DNA of 36,227 nucleotides from an uncultured Bacteroidales bacterium (lineage in GTDB: Bacteria > Bacteroidota > Bacteroidia > Bacteroidales > F082), in NCBI GenBank assembly GCA_946185535.1, contig CAMHJX010000030.1, positions 1 to 36,227 on the forward strand, given 5' to 3'. A model generated the notes under the pieces. The model was not told where the DNA came from. It did no database searches and saw nothing but the letters and a program-made list of their open reading frames with translations. Shown piece after piece: positions 14,881 through 23,324 of this stretch; position 1 is the stretch's first letter; each line of letters begins with the position of its first letter. A program made the translations under genes and the position numbers.

Positions 14881-15978
14881 ATGATAGAACGAAAGATTTC
14901 GCGATTTGGTGTTTTAGCCCTGCTTTTTCTGATGCCTTTATTGTCCTTCGCCCAAAAGGGTGAAAAGATACAAACCATCGTCATCGACGCGGGTCATGGC
15001 GGCAAGGACACGGGAGCCTTGGGCAAGGTGACCAACGAAAAGACGCTCAATTTGGCTGTCGCGCTCAAGTTTGGAGCATATATCGAGGAAAACCTTCCCG
15101 ATGTGAAAGTAATCTACACGCGAAAAAAGGATAAGTTCGTCGAACTGAGCGAACGTGCCGCCATTGCCAATCGCAACAATGCCGACGTGTTCGTCTCCAT
15201 ACACTGCAACTCCACAGATATCGCCAACTCGGCCTCTGGCGCAGAGACTTTCGTGATGGGTGAATCGAAAAACGAGAAAAACCTTGCCGTAGCAAAGAAG
15301 GAAAATGCAGCCATCCTGTTGGAAGACAACACTGATGCTTACGACAACTTCGATCCCAACAGCACCGAAGCCTATATCCTTTTCTCGCTCTCACAAAGCC
15401 TTTACCAAAGCCAAAGCCTTGATTTGGCAGGCAAGGTGCAGAAACAGTTTGCCAGCAAAGGTCGTAACGACCGAGGCGTGCAACAGGCTGGTTTTCTGGT
15501 ACTTTGGAAGACCTCCATGCCGAGCATCCTAGTGGAACTAGGTTTTATCAACAATACAAAAGAGGAACAGTTCCTCAATTCCGAAAAAGGACAAACGCAA
15601 ATGGCTTTGGCTTTGTACCGCGCCTTTGAAGAGTACAAGCGGGAATTTGAAGCCGAGAACCATATTTCCAGCAAGCCTGAGACCAGTGATGAAAAGCCTT
15701 CTTCAGTCGTAGGAGACACCTATTTTTCGGTTCAGTTCTCCACCTTGAACAAGAAAGTGCCCGTTACAGACAAGGCTTTTAAAGGTGTGAAAGAAGTGGA
15801 AGTCTACGAATACAACGGTGCTTACCGTTACATTTCAGGCCGTTTTCTGACCAAAGCCGAGGCCATAGCCCGGCAAAATGAAGTGCGCAATCTAGGCTTC
15901 AAGGATGCCTTCGTCATCGCCTTCGTCAACGGCGAGCGAGGCACCATCAAACAGGCCGAGGAGGCGCTGAAGAAATAG
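14881..15978 (+). CDS. N-acetylmuramoyl-L-alanine amidase with SPOR domain
   Basis: A periplasmic zinc amidase (Amidase_3/AmiC-type) that cleaves the amide bond between MurNAc and the stem peptide during cell separation. 365 residues. The signal peptide is about 1-25 (VLALLFLMPLLSFAQ). The catalytic domain has DAGHGG with His39, Glu53 (NEKTLNLA), SIHCNS with His108, and LVELGFINN with Glu219. The C-terminal part from about 275 (YFSVQFSTLNKKVP...YRYISGRFLTKAEAIARQNEVRNLGFKDAFVIAF) fits a SPOR domain, which binds denuded glycan at the division septum. It is divergent from lptD, and both products build the envelope. It is convergent with the next gene. Confidence 0.93.
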   Translation: MIERKISRFGVLALLFLMPLLSFAQKGEKIQTIVIDAGHGGKDTGALGKVTNEKTLNLAVALKFGAYIEENLPDVKVIYTRKKDKFVELSERAAIANRNNADVFVSIHCNSTDIANSASGAETFVMGESKNEKNLAVAKKENAAILLEDNTDAYDNFDPNSTEAYILFSLSQSLYQSQSLDLAGKVQKQFASKGRNDRGVQQAGFLVLWKTSMPSILVELGFINNTKEEQFLNSEKGQTQMALALYRAFEEYKREFEAENHISSKPETSDEKPSSVVGDTYFSVQFSTLNKKVPVTDKAFKGVKEVEVYEYNGAYRYISGRFLTKAEAIARQNEVRNLGFKDAFVIAFVNGERGTIKQAEEALKK

Positions 15979-16002
15979 TTTTTGCTCATCGAAGGCCTCC
16001 TC
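15958..16002. terminator. Possible bidirectional terminator between convergent genes (weak)
   Basis: GAGGAGGC at 15958-15965 pairs perfectly with GCCTCCTC at 15995-16002 around a 29-bp loop that holds the amidase stop codon and a short T-run. The left arm is coding sequence. The long loop makes this a weak call. Confidence 0.25.
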
Positions 16003-16008
16003 TGTGGC

Positions 16009-17403
16009 TTATCTTATTACCGTAATGCGTTCTGTTTGCGAAACACCATTTGCATCCCTAATCCGCAACAGGTAAACCCCTTGTGACAAGTCTGAAACTG
16101 GGATTTCATTCGTGTTTCGCATAGTCTTCACCAACTGCCCAACAGCATTATAAACGCATACTTCAGCGGCTTCAATTCCTTCAATGACAACCCTATCCAT
16201 AGCCGGATTAGGCCAAAGCGTCAGCACATTGCCGTTTTGTTCCTTGATCCCGTCAGTCAATGAGTAATGAAAATCAAGATAGAAATAGTCGCCATCCTCG
16301 TCCATGATGAGTTGATCCACCTTGTTGGAAATCGGGAATGAAAACTCAAACAAGTCCCACAATAACGAAAGGCCAGAGATGTATTCAATTCCAAGTGTTC
16401 CGTATGCTATGTGATACACTTCTTCCAGCTCCCATGTCTCGTCATAAACATAGTAGAAGTATTCGTAATAGTCGGTGCAGTTGTTGTCTTCATCGTACAA
16501 ATACTCATACTTATTGCGGTAAGTCCAGTCCTGAGTGCCAGATTGATGAAAATAGGAAATCTCGATGTGAAGATTCCCCGCAGCGTCATATTCATAGCTG
16601 TTTTTGTACAACTCATACCATTCTTCCCCGTAACCGTACTCAATCTTTTCATAACAGAGCTGTTGGGCATCATACTGGTAAACGGTTTTGCTCTCATTAT
16701 ACCAAGCCTCCGACCAATAGCTTTCAATCATCTCCGTGCAAAGGCCATCGCCGTCATAGTGGTATTCTATTCTCCTGTCGCCAACCCATTCGCCGTTCTC
16801 ATTGATATAGTAGGTAGTGTTCGCTTGAAGCAGACCATTCTCGTAGTCCCATGTCTGTTTGCCCGACTCAACCCATTCACCTTCCACATAAGAATAGCCC
16901 CTGGAAAGTGTCATATTGTTGTCTTCATCATAAACCAAGACGTTTTTCAAATAGAGGCGCCAAGTTCCGTTGGCTTGATAGCTGGAGCGGTAGATTTCTT
17001 CCACAAGGTCCTGTGCATTATAGATGTATTCTTCTTTTTCCTCGCTATCATAGTCAATCACGTAGGTCAGGCGGTTCTGGTCATCATAACCATATTCGAA
17101 GGCAAATTCCATCTCCCATTCGTCATCGAGGTAATATATGGCAATCCCCGTACAATTGGAATGCGCATCGTAATCGAGAATAACTTTCATATTGTCACTA
17201 CCGTACATCGTAACGCTGTCCAATTCCGTGGTATAAACATTCTCATGGCGATTCATTTTCTCTACCATCTGGAGGGTTTCTTCCAATGACCTCCGAACTT
17301 TAGGCTCCTTATTGAAATTTTGTGCAAAGGCCGAAACCACAGTGCAAGTCATTGCCGCCAAAAACACCAGCAGCGTTCCGAATCTGAATTTTCTGTTGTT
17401 CAT
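16009..17403 (-). CDS. Secreted repeat protein (YD/DUF3836-like repeats) with T9SS sorting domain
   Basis: 464 residues. The signal peptide is about 1-28 (LLVFLAAMTCTVVSAFAQ). The middle is made of imperfect repeats of roughly 35-45 residues, rich in Tyr, Trp and acidic residues, with the pattern YDEDNN(M/C)T...GEW...YEYD. This resembles the YD-type repeats seen in many Bacteroidota surface proteins. The last 75 residues are a T9SS type A sorting domain (LWPNPAMDRVVIEG...VCVYNAVGQLVKTM...GVYLLRIRD). This domain is very close to that of the FG-GAP protein at 19894-21399. The likely fate is export and anchoring at the cell surface; the binding partner is unknown. The short gene at 35891 belongs to the same repeat type. 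Confidence 0.85.
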   Translation of the reverse strand: MNNRKFRFGTLLVFLAAMTCTVVSAFAQNFNKEPKVRRSLEETLQMVEKMNRHENVYTTELDSVTMYGSDNMKVILDYDAHSNCTGIAIYYLDDEWEMEFAFEYGYDDQNRLTYVIDYDSEEKEEYIYNAQDLVEEIYRSSYQANGTWRLYLKNVLVYDEDNNMTLSRGYSYVEGEWVESGKQTWDYENGLLQANTTYYINENGEWVGDRRIEYHYDGDGLCTEMIESYWSEAWYNESKTVYQYDAQQLCYEKIEYGYGEEWYELYKNSYEYDAAGNLHIEISYFHQSGTQDWTYRNKYEYLYDEDNNCTDYYEYFYYVYDETWELEEVYHIAYGTLGIEYISGLSLLWDLFEFSFPISNKVDQLIMDEDGDYFYLDFHYSLTDGIKEQNGNVLTLWPNPAMDRVVIEGIEAAEVCVYNAVGQLVKTMRNTNEIPVSDLSQGVYLLRIRDANGVSQTERITVIR

Positions 17404-17449
17404 AATACTTTAATTTTAGGTATTGATAATTTGATTTGAATTTATGATG

Positions 17450-17457
17450 CAAAAATA
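17450..17457 (-). promoter_or_regulatory. Predicted -7 element (TATTTTTG) for the repeat protein gene
   Basis: Minus-strand TATTTTTG followed by C, 46 bp upstream of the ATG at 17403. The 155-bp gap up to the next gene holds nothing else recognisable. Confidence 0.5.
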
Positions 17458-17558
17458 TAGCAAATTTTCGCTGTTTTTTCAAGTCCGAAGGCCATTACAA
17501 ACATTTGTAAAATCACTTTGTTGTTTTACAACACGTTGCAGTTACAGATTACAACATT

Positions 17559-17792
17559 TCACTTATCGCTCTCCCACTTGCTCATCCCGCCATGCAGCAC
17601 ATGCCACCGCCGCATTTGCTCATTGAAGGCCTCCACCGAGTCCTTTTTCAGGCTGTCGGCAGGCTCCTTACCGCTTTGGATAGCGGTTTTGGCAGGCCCC
17701 TTTTGGTCACTTCGCTGGCATCCTGCCAGCAGCAGAGCGGCCAAGGCTGCCACTGCTATTGCGAGGATAATACTTTTAGCGATATTCTTCAT
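17559..17792 (-). CDS. Small lipoprotein of unknown function
   Basis: 77 residues with a classical lipoprotein signal: positively charged start (MKNIAK), a hydrophobic stretch and the lipobox LLAGC with Cys at about residue 25. The mature part is short, charged and probably unstructured (QRSDQKGPAKTAIQSGKEPADSLKKD), ending in a Trp/His-rich tail. No family was recognised. Lipoprotein signals this clean rarely arise by chance, which is the main reason to accept the ORF. Confidence 0.65.
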   Translation of the reverse strand: MKNIAKSIILAIAVAALAALLLAGCQRSDQKGPAKTAIQSGKEPADSLKKDSVEAFNEQMRRWHVLHGGMSKWESDK

Positions 17793-17881
17793 TTCTTATT
17801 CTCCTTTTAATAAATTATTGTTGTCATGAACCCATCAAAGTTTTAAGTTCTGTTGGGTTTGTATATACTCCAAAACCTAAT

Positions 17882-18360
17882 CTAACCATACCCATTTACT
17901 TCCATATCATACAATTCTCCAGTATTGAGATTGATTCGGATGGACCAGTGATTACTACCACCATCAAAATATTCAAGAATGTCAGAAGAAGGGTCGTCAT
18001 CAGGATCAATCTTATTCAAATAGATTTTGACAACTACTTCGTTGTTATCTGTTAAATAACCGACATATTGACGAACATACTTTCGCAAAGTTTTCTTTTT
18101 AATTGTGGTGGATCCGCATAGACTTGGTGAGACACAACATATTCGTCAATTTTTCCCCTAAGTAGGTTTTCTGCTTGGGCAACTTCTTTTTTATTAAGTG
18201 TATAACGTGTAGTTTCGGGTGGGAAACCCCATATTGCATGTTCTTTGCTAAAGATATAGCCTTTGTATCTACAATTTTTAACATAAGTTATAGCTTGTGG
18301 AAATGCAGAAGAATAAGTCACAAATAACAATAGAAAAATAAAGCATAGTTTGTGTTTCAT
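17882..18360 (-). pseudogene. Frameshifted small secreted protein gene
   Basis: Two overlapping frames together make one protein. The first (18360 down to 18052) has a signal peptide (LCFIFLLLFVTYSSAFPQ) and runs through ENLLRGKIDEYVVSHQVYADPP. The second continues with RKYVRQYVGYLTDNNEVVVKIYLNKIDPDD and ends in NLNTGELYDMEVNGYG at 17882, and has no ATG of its own. The join is at the A-rich stretch near 18092-18104 (AATTAAAAAGAAAAC on the minus strand), where a -1 change restores one frame of about 155 residues. The codons at the join do not form a good slippery heptamer, so an indel mutation or sequencing error is more likely than programmed frameshifting. No family was recognised. It lies 28 bp after the T9SS gene at 18389, on the same strand. 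Confidence 0.65.
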
Positions 18361-18388
18361 CTCTAAAAATTTATTGGTTTAGTTTTAT

Positions 18389-19897
18389 TTAATTACTTTT
18401 TACAAACTTTCCCGAGGAAAGCGTTTTCTTATCGTTATAGATTTGGTAGGTGTACATTCCGGCGGGGAGGTCGGCAACCCCCACCGAGAGCACATTGCCC
18501 TCGCCACGAATAATGCGATCCATGCAAATGTGCCCCAAGGCATCGGTAATCTGAATGCGGTGTTCCATATTTTGTGACAACCCCGAAATGTCGATGTTTA
18601 ACTCATCCTTGGCGGGATTGGGATAGGCCAAAGCCTTTATCGTTTCTTGCGGCACTTCCTTCACACTGCATGGAATGGGGTTGAAATCCTCACGCGAGAA
18701 ACGGATAATCTTTACCGTGGGTTCGACATACCAAGAGTCACCCTTAATGCAGAACACGCATCCGCCGTCACTAGTAGGAAATATGGCTTGGGGATAGTAG
18801 TCCAGTTCGTCCCAAAGTTCAACCTTTCCAAGGATTTCCAATCCTGTGCTCACAAGATAGGCGCATGGATAGAGTGGGTCAAGCCAACTCTCCGTATGGC
18901 ATCTCGTTGATACATAGACAGTGCTGTCGTTGGCGTATGCCGTTCCTCCAAAAGCGTAAAACAAAGTATCTGGTTTGTTGATTTCGGCCTTCTCTATGAT
19001 TTCTCCCTCTCGGTTCATTTTCCCGATAAGCAAATGTGGTTTGTTGTGGACAACTGTATCTTGCTGGTCCGCAACAAGAAGCATCTCGTTTTCATTGTAC
19101 CAACTAACAATGTGTGGGCGGTTTACATACTTGCCTGAACTTAACTCCGGTAGAGATATGTCGTCGATAAAAAAGTCATTCGTCAGATTGAAGTCGTAAT
19201 CGAAATAGAGCAAGGATTGTAGCCCGTTTCGCCCTGCACACACTCCAATGATTTGGTCACTATACGGGTCGTTCCAAAGTATTTGGTTACGAATTTGATG
19301 TATGTAGCAAATCGGGTCTGGCGGGTCGGCCAACAGATACCGACAATTCAGGCTGTCTCCTGATTGGGTGAACCGAAACAACGCCCCTCTTGACTCGTAG
19401 CCGCCTTGATAATTGGGCATTTCTCTTCTTGCCGTTTTCAATAGGACTATGGTACCGTCGTCGTCCATGACGGCGGCACCATCTGTGAAACCTAAGAAAC
19501 CTTCTGCCACTTGTAGGGTATGTTCTTTCACCACATTCAAGTCGTCATCGAGAATCATAATCTTAAGTTCGCCCGAATCATTCAGTCGGTTGGTCATAAT
19601 TCGTCCCGAAACGAAACAACCGCCATTGTCCAAAGGGGTTATGGTTTGCAAAACCAATTTTTTCCCTTCAGGGGCGGGGAAAGTGGTCGTTTCGTAATAC
19701 CCGTCGCCAAACACCTTGAAATAGGCACCATCATTACCTGAACAGCCAACGAGTTCCATAGTGTTGTCCTCATGGATAAAGCCACTACTTATAGACACTG
19801 TGTCCGGCAAAATGGCTTCCCATTGTTGCCCTTGCATCGTCACCCCTCCCGCCATCAGCAGGAGCGCAAGCAGGGTGAAAATTCTAATTGCTTTCAT
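18389..19897 (-). CDS. Secreted protein with T9SS sorting domain (propeller-like, paralogue of 21642-23171)
   Basis: 502 residues. The signal peptide is FTLLALLLMAGGVTMQGQ. The body has repeated short strand motifs of the kind seen in beta-propellers (LDDDLNVVKEHTLQV, MDDDGTIVLLKTAR, LLIGKMNREGEI, FPTSDGGCVFCIKGD), but no named family was recognised. The end is a T9SS type A sorting domain (AYPNPAKDELNIDISG...ITDALGHICMDRI...LPAGMYTYQIYNDKK). Its ATG overlaps the TGA of the upstream FG-GAP gene (ATGA), so the two are translationally coupled. The phrase around IRFSREDFN before the sorting domain matches FRITPEDFA in the gene at 21642, which marks the two as paralogues. Confidence 0.83.
   Translation of the reverse strand: MKAIRIFTLLALLLMAGGVTMQGQQWEAILPDTVSISSGFIHEDNTMELVGCSGNDGAYFKVFGDGYYETTTFPAPEGKKLVLQTITPLDNGGCFVSGRIMTNRLNDSGELKIMILDDDLNVVKEHTLQVAEGFLGFTDGAAVMDDDGTIVLLKTARREMPNYQGGYESRGALFRFTQSGDSLNCRYLLADPPDPICYIHQIRNQILWNDPYSDQIIGVCAGRNGLQSLLYFDYDFNLTNDFFIDDISLPELSSGKYVNRPHIVSWYNENEMLLVADQQDTVVHNKPHLLIGKMNREGEIIEKAEINKPDTLFYAFGGTAYANDSTVYVSTRCHTESWLDPLYPCAYLVSTGLEILGKVELWDELDYYPQAIFPTSDGGCVFCIKGDSWYVEPTVKIIRFSREDFNPIPCSVKEVPQETIKALAYPNPAKDELNIDISGLSQNMEHRIQITDALGHICMDRIIRGEGNVLSVGVADLPAGMYTYQIYNDKKTLSSGKFVKSN
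19833..19881 (-). repeat. Signal-peptide DNA block, copy A
   Basis: 49 bp identical to copy B (21335-21383); its inner 40 bp (19838-19877) are also identical to copy C (23112-23151). It encodes the hydrophobic core TLLALLLMAGGVT of the signal peptide. Confidence 0.9.
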
Positions 19898-21399
19898 CGT
19901 ATCGTTATCTTGTTCGTGTAAACTATTCCATCGACATCCAAAATGCGCAGTAGGTAAACCCCTTCCGCCAAACCAGCCACATTGATTTCATTCGCATCGC
20001 GCAAGGTTTTCACCAACTGGCCAAGGGCATTGTAAAAGTGTACTTCAGCAACTTCAACGCCATAAATACGGACATAGTCATTCGCAGGATTTGGTGAACA
20101 GGTTACTGCAGAATCGCTATCATTTTCTTCTATGGCATCGAACCCTGTGCCATCGTTCATAAACACTTCAAGCCATGATTCCCTCTCAAACGGTGCGTGC
20201 AAAACGAGTAAATCGTCGAAACCGTCGTTGTTCAAATCGATGACATTGAAATTACGGACAAACTCGTATTCATATTTTTCCACAGGGAAAAACACAGGAT
20301 TGCCAAACCCAAATGCTCCGTTGCCCTCAAATATATAATAACCAGTGGGTCCCAATTGGAAATCACTCATTTGCACAATAATATCGAGGTGTTCATCGCC
20401 GTTGTAGTTTACTAGCTTTATGTTATCAAGCCCTTTATCAGTCCAAGTTATACTGCTTGGAAACCAAATCGAATCCATCTTTTGGAATTCTTCATTGCCG
20501 AGGTTCCTATAGACCCAAAGGTGTGAATCACTGGTCGATCGGCCTTCCACCACATCGTCCCACCCGTCACCATCGATATCAAAAACCACCAGACCGTTAG
20601 TATTGTAGCCGTCATATACATACGGATGGACGTATCCCTCGCGAGGAATCAGGGTGTCCGTCGTATAGAGAATGAGTGGGGCGTCAACAATATCGTCCTT
20701 CCCATCGTGATCCATGTCGCATACTGCAGGCTTGTGAAGAGAACCCATTGAAAAAATTGCTTCTGTATTAAAGTTGCCAGAGCCATCGTTACAAACATAA
20801 CCCAAACCAGATTCAGTGTTGGCATGATAATCATTTGCTACCGCTATGTCGAGGAACGAATCGCCGTTGAAATCACCCGATGCCATCATCAAATAATACG
20901 GATTATCCAACTCAAACTGATAGCCATTATACCAAACCCATTCCGGCTGAATCAAAGGAGTCTCGGCAAAACGTTCGAAACCGCCGTTTCCGTCGTTGTA
21001 ATCGATTCTTATGAAACAAGTGTCATAATCCGCACCTCCGTTGAATACGTAGGCATACGAGGCAATGTCGAGGCTGCCGTCCTTATCAAAATCCTCCAAA
21101 AGGAAAGACAACAGGTCATAACCTATGTGCATGTCGGGTTTGGGGCTGCTGATGTTTTGGGAACAATCGAGGTGCCCTGTCCCATCGTTGAGATAGATGG
21201 AGAAAATCACCTCGCTGTACATGATGTTGAGTCGACTAACGACCACATCGGCAAATCCGTCATTGTTGACATCGCCGACCTTAATACTGCGTGCATCAGG
21301 AAGTAGTTCATAAACCTCATGGCGCACTTGTGCCTGCATCGTCACCCCTCCCGCCATCAGCAGGAGCGCAAGCAGGGTGAAAAATCTTGTTGCTTTCAT
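19894..21399 (-). CDS. Secreted FG-GAP/VCBS-repeat protein with T9SS sorting domain
   Basis: 501 residues from the ATG at 21399. After the signal peptide (FFTLLALLLMAGGVTMQAQ) come about seven FG-GAP repeats carrying calcium-type DxNxDG loops: GDVNNDGFADVVV, EDFDKDGSLDIAS, GDFNGDSFLDIAVA, CDMDHDGKDDIVDA, FDIDGDGWDDVVEG, VNYNGDEHLDIIVQ and IDLNNDGFDDLLVL. This predicts a seven-bladed, calcium-stabilised beta-propeller, as in integrin-alpha-like bacterial adhesins. The C-terminus is a T9SS domain (VRIYGVEVAEVHFYNALGQL...EGVYLLRILD). The likely location is the cell surface; the ligand is unknown. An earlier in-frame start at 21426 only adds nine residues before the signal peptide. A -7 element lies upstream, and the next gene overlaps by ATGA. 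Confidence 0.9.
   Translation of the reverse strand: MKATRFFTLLALLLMAGGVTMQAQVRHEVYELLPDARSIKVGDVNNDGFADVVVSRLNIMYSEVIFSIYLNDGTGHLDCSQNISSPKPDMHIGYDLLSFLLEDFDKDGSLDIASYAYVFNGGADYDTCFIRIDYNDGNGGFERFAETPLIQPEWVWYNGYQFELDNPYYLMMASGDFNGDSFLDIAVANDYHANTESGLGYVCNDGSGNFNTEAIFSMGSLHKPAVCDMDHDGKDDIVDAPLILYTTDTLIPREGYVHPYVYDGYNTNGLVVFDIDGDGWDDVVEGRSTSDSHLWVYRNLGNEEFQKMDSIWFPSSITWTDKGLDNIKLVNYNGDEHLDIIVQMSDFQLGPTGYYIFEGNGAFGFGNPVFFPVEKYEYEFVRNFNVIDLNNDGFDDLLVLHAPFERESWLEVFMNDGTGFDAIEENDSDSAVTCSPNPANDYVRIYGVEVAEVHFYNALGQLVKTLRDANEINVAGLAEGVYLLRILDVDGIVYTNKITIR
21335..21383 (-). repeat. Signal-peptide DNA block, copy B
   Basis: 49 bp identical to copy A, including every synonymous position, although the mature proteins (FG-GAP here, another fold in A) are unrelated. 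Confidence 0.9.
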
Positions 21400-21427
21400 T
21401 TCAATGTGTTTTTCTGTGTTATGCACG

Positions 21428-21435
21428 CAAAAATA
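21428..21435 (-). promoter_or_regulatory. Predicted -7 element (TATTTTTG) for the FG-GAP gene pair
   Basis: Minus-strand TATTTTTG followed by C, 28 bp upstream of the ATG at 21399. The 242-bp gap to the next gene (21400-21641) holds only this and A+T-rich sequence. Confidence 0.55.
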
Positions 21436-21641
21436 TCCAAAAAAACACCAAAAAAGCCATCTGTCAAGCCCTAAAACGGTTTTATCCCTATCTATTTCGA
21501 TTTTGAAATTTTCAATATATTGGCATTCAAATGTTTATGGAAAATCGGTTTTTTGGTTTGTCCATGTTTTTTTGGTTTAGGAAACCGTCAAAATGCGATA
21601 TTCTTGCCTCATTTCGCACAGACAAATCATCATTTCGGCTT

Positions 21642-23171
21642 TTATTCCTTCACCCACTTCCCAATTTCAACTTCCTTGCCGTTAGCAATCACCTTCCAAA
21701 CATAAACGCCCTCGGCCCAATCCCCGGCATCAATCCCCGTCACATGCTCCATAAGGGCTTGGATGTGGATGAGTCTTCCGTTGGTGTCGTACACTTCCAC
21801 GCGGGCATTCTGCAAGGCCGTGCGGATGTTAAGGATGTTGCGGCCTGGGTTTGGATAGGCCGTGGCAACCGCAAATCCATGCGAATGGGCTTCTTCTATG
21901 TTTGCAAAGTCTTCGGGCGTGATTCTGAAGATACAATAATCAGCTTGGTCAGTCGATATTTTCAAACGATTGGAACACACGATACAGCCTCCCGTGGGGC
22001 AGACGGCAATATCCAAAGGGCCAATATAGTAATCCTGTGGAATATAATAGATTTCGCTCAACTTGTTTAAGTCCTCGTCGACCAATCCCACATACATGTT
22101 CTCGGGTTTGGTATTAGTCCTAATGTCCATATAACCGAGCATGTATATCTCGCCGTTGGCTCCAAAACACATACCGAAACCTTCATCGTTGCCCCTTGGG
22201 TTGGTGAGACCCCATGTCCAGTCCAGTTGGTTGAAGTCTTTGTCGTACACACCCATGAGGACATCCATTTCGCTTTTTTCTGAGCCTTTTGCTTTCTCTT
22301 CTTCAAAAGGGGAATCACTGCTAAGAGAATAACTTCGTCCGTTGTAGGGATTGAGTCTAACGATGGTCGGGGTTTCCCCAATACAATAATAAGGCCAATT
22401 AAGCACATGGGGATAGGAGCAATAGACGATTCCTGCTTCTTCAACGATGGAAACTGTGTTGAAATCTTCGTCGAGGGTATGACAGTCAAAGGTATAGTGG
22501 TTGGGATTCCTCAAAATGATGCGGCATCCCAAGGAATCGGGAGTGGAAAAGAAATGGTTGGTAAGAGACGCCGGCAAATCACTTAAAACCTTTTCTTTCA
22601 CCACATTACCCTGGCCATCAAACTTTATCAGATGCATGGCTTCCTTTTGGTTGATCATCCAAAGGCTGTCGACAGGATAAGACAACAGCATGCTGCCATC
22701 GTTCCTGAAAATGGTGTAAATCATGTTGGTGTAGAAGGCTTCCACTTGCGGATGGTTGAAGTCGAGGCCCTCCCAATCGTAGCCCGTGTAAGTCAGCGAG
22801 AGGTCTTCGAGGTCAACATCCACCACGCAGAGCAAAGGCAATGTGTCATTCTCTTCCAGTCCGAACGACAAATAACGGAATTTGCCATTGATGAAACTGC
22901 CATGTCGCCAGTATTCCATACGGGTGACAGGCAATCCGATAGAATCAAGGATTTCGCCATCGTAGGTCATTTTCATGATGGTGCGGCTCCCTGAATAAGT
23001 TCCGCCGAAAGCAAGAAAGGTGTTTTCGTCGATGCTTCTAACGGTAACGACATACACACTGTCGGATTTGTAAATCACTTCAAGGTCTTGGGGATACTCT
23101 TGCGCCTGCACCGTCACCCCTCCCGCCATCAGCAGGAGCGCAAGCAGGGTGTAAAGCTTTACTTTTTTCAT
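21642..23171 (-). CDS. Secreted protein with T9SS sorting domain (propeller-like)
   Basis: 509 residues. The signal peptide is LYTLLALLLMAGGVTVQAQ. The body contains strand-turn-strand units such as MKMTYDGEILDSIGLP, LIKFDGQGNVVKEKVL and GVYDKDFNQLDWTW, consistent with a beta-propeller, but no named family was recognised. The C-terminus is a T9SS type A domain (AYPNPGRNILNIRTALQ...VEVYDTNGRLIHIQ...WAEGVYVWKVIANGK). It is paralogous to 18389-19897 by its spacing and by the FRITPEDFA motif before the sorting domain. A -7 element lies just upstream. Together with its neighbours it forms a cluster of four T9SS cargo genes. Confidence 0.83.
   Translation of the reverse strand: MKKVKLYTLLALLLMAGGVTVQAQEYPQDLEVIYKSDSVYVVTVRSIDENTFLAFGGTYSGSRTIMKMTYDGEILDSIGLPVTRMEYWRHGSFINGKFRYLSFGLEENDTLPLLCVVDVDLEDLSLTYTGYDWEGLDFNHPQVEAFYTNMIYTIFRNDGSMLLSYPVDSLWMINQKEAMHLIKFDGQGNVVKEKVLSDLPASLTNHFFSTPDSLGCRIILRNPNHYTFDCHTLDEDFNTVSIVEEAGIVYCSYPHVLNWPYYCIGETPTIVRLNPYNGRSYSLSSDSPFEEEKAKGSEKSEMDVLMGVYDKDFNQLDWTWGLTNPRGNDEGFGMCFGANGEIYMLGYMDIRTNTKPENMYVGLVDEDLNKLSEIYYIPQDYYIGPLDIAVCPTGGCIVCSNRLKISTDQADYCIFRITPEDFANIEEAHSHGFAVATAYPNPGRNILNIRTALQNARVEVYDTNGRLIHIQALMEHVTGIDAGDWAEGVYVWKVIANGKEVEIGKWVKE
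23112..23151 (-). repeat. Signal-peptide DNA block, copy C
   Basis: 40 bp identical to the inner part of copies A and B. It encodes the same hydrophobic core; the flanking bases (start codon side and cleavage side) differ. Confidence 0.9.
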
Positions 23172-23199
23172 TGCAAAAACATTTTGAAATTGGTTTACG

Positions 23200-23207
23200 C
23201 AAAATTA
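23200..23207 (-). promoter_or_regulatory. Predicted -7 element (TAATTTTG) for the gene at 21642-23171
   Basis: Minus-strand TAATTTTG followed by C, 28 bp upstream of the ATG at 23171; the same distance as the element ahead of the FG-GAP gene. Confidence 0.5.
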
Positions 23208-23324
23208 AATGAAAAACCAGCTATCACCCAAAACGAGACATGGAAGTACACAAAATATTCTTTTGTTTGAATTACACCAAATTGATATTCAATAAAATAA
23301 AAAAATCAAAAATACACATTTTCC

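Noticed and set aside
14802-14984. Extended N-terminus for LptD from 14984
   Set aside because: It would overlap the divergent amidase coding region and lie upstream of the lptD promoter; the extra residues look like non-coding translation.
16411-17289. Hydrophobic plus-strand frame (292 codons) that looks like a membrane protein
   Set aside because: The apparent hydrophobicity is the complement of the Tyr/Asp/Glu-rich repeats of the real minus-strand gene.
18092-18104. Programmed -1 frameshifting signal
   Set aside because: The zero-frame codons at the A-run do not form X XXY YYZ, and no downstream pseudoknot was evident; an indel is simpler.
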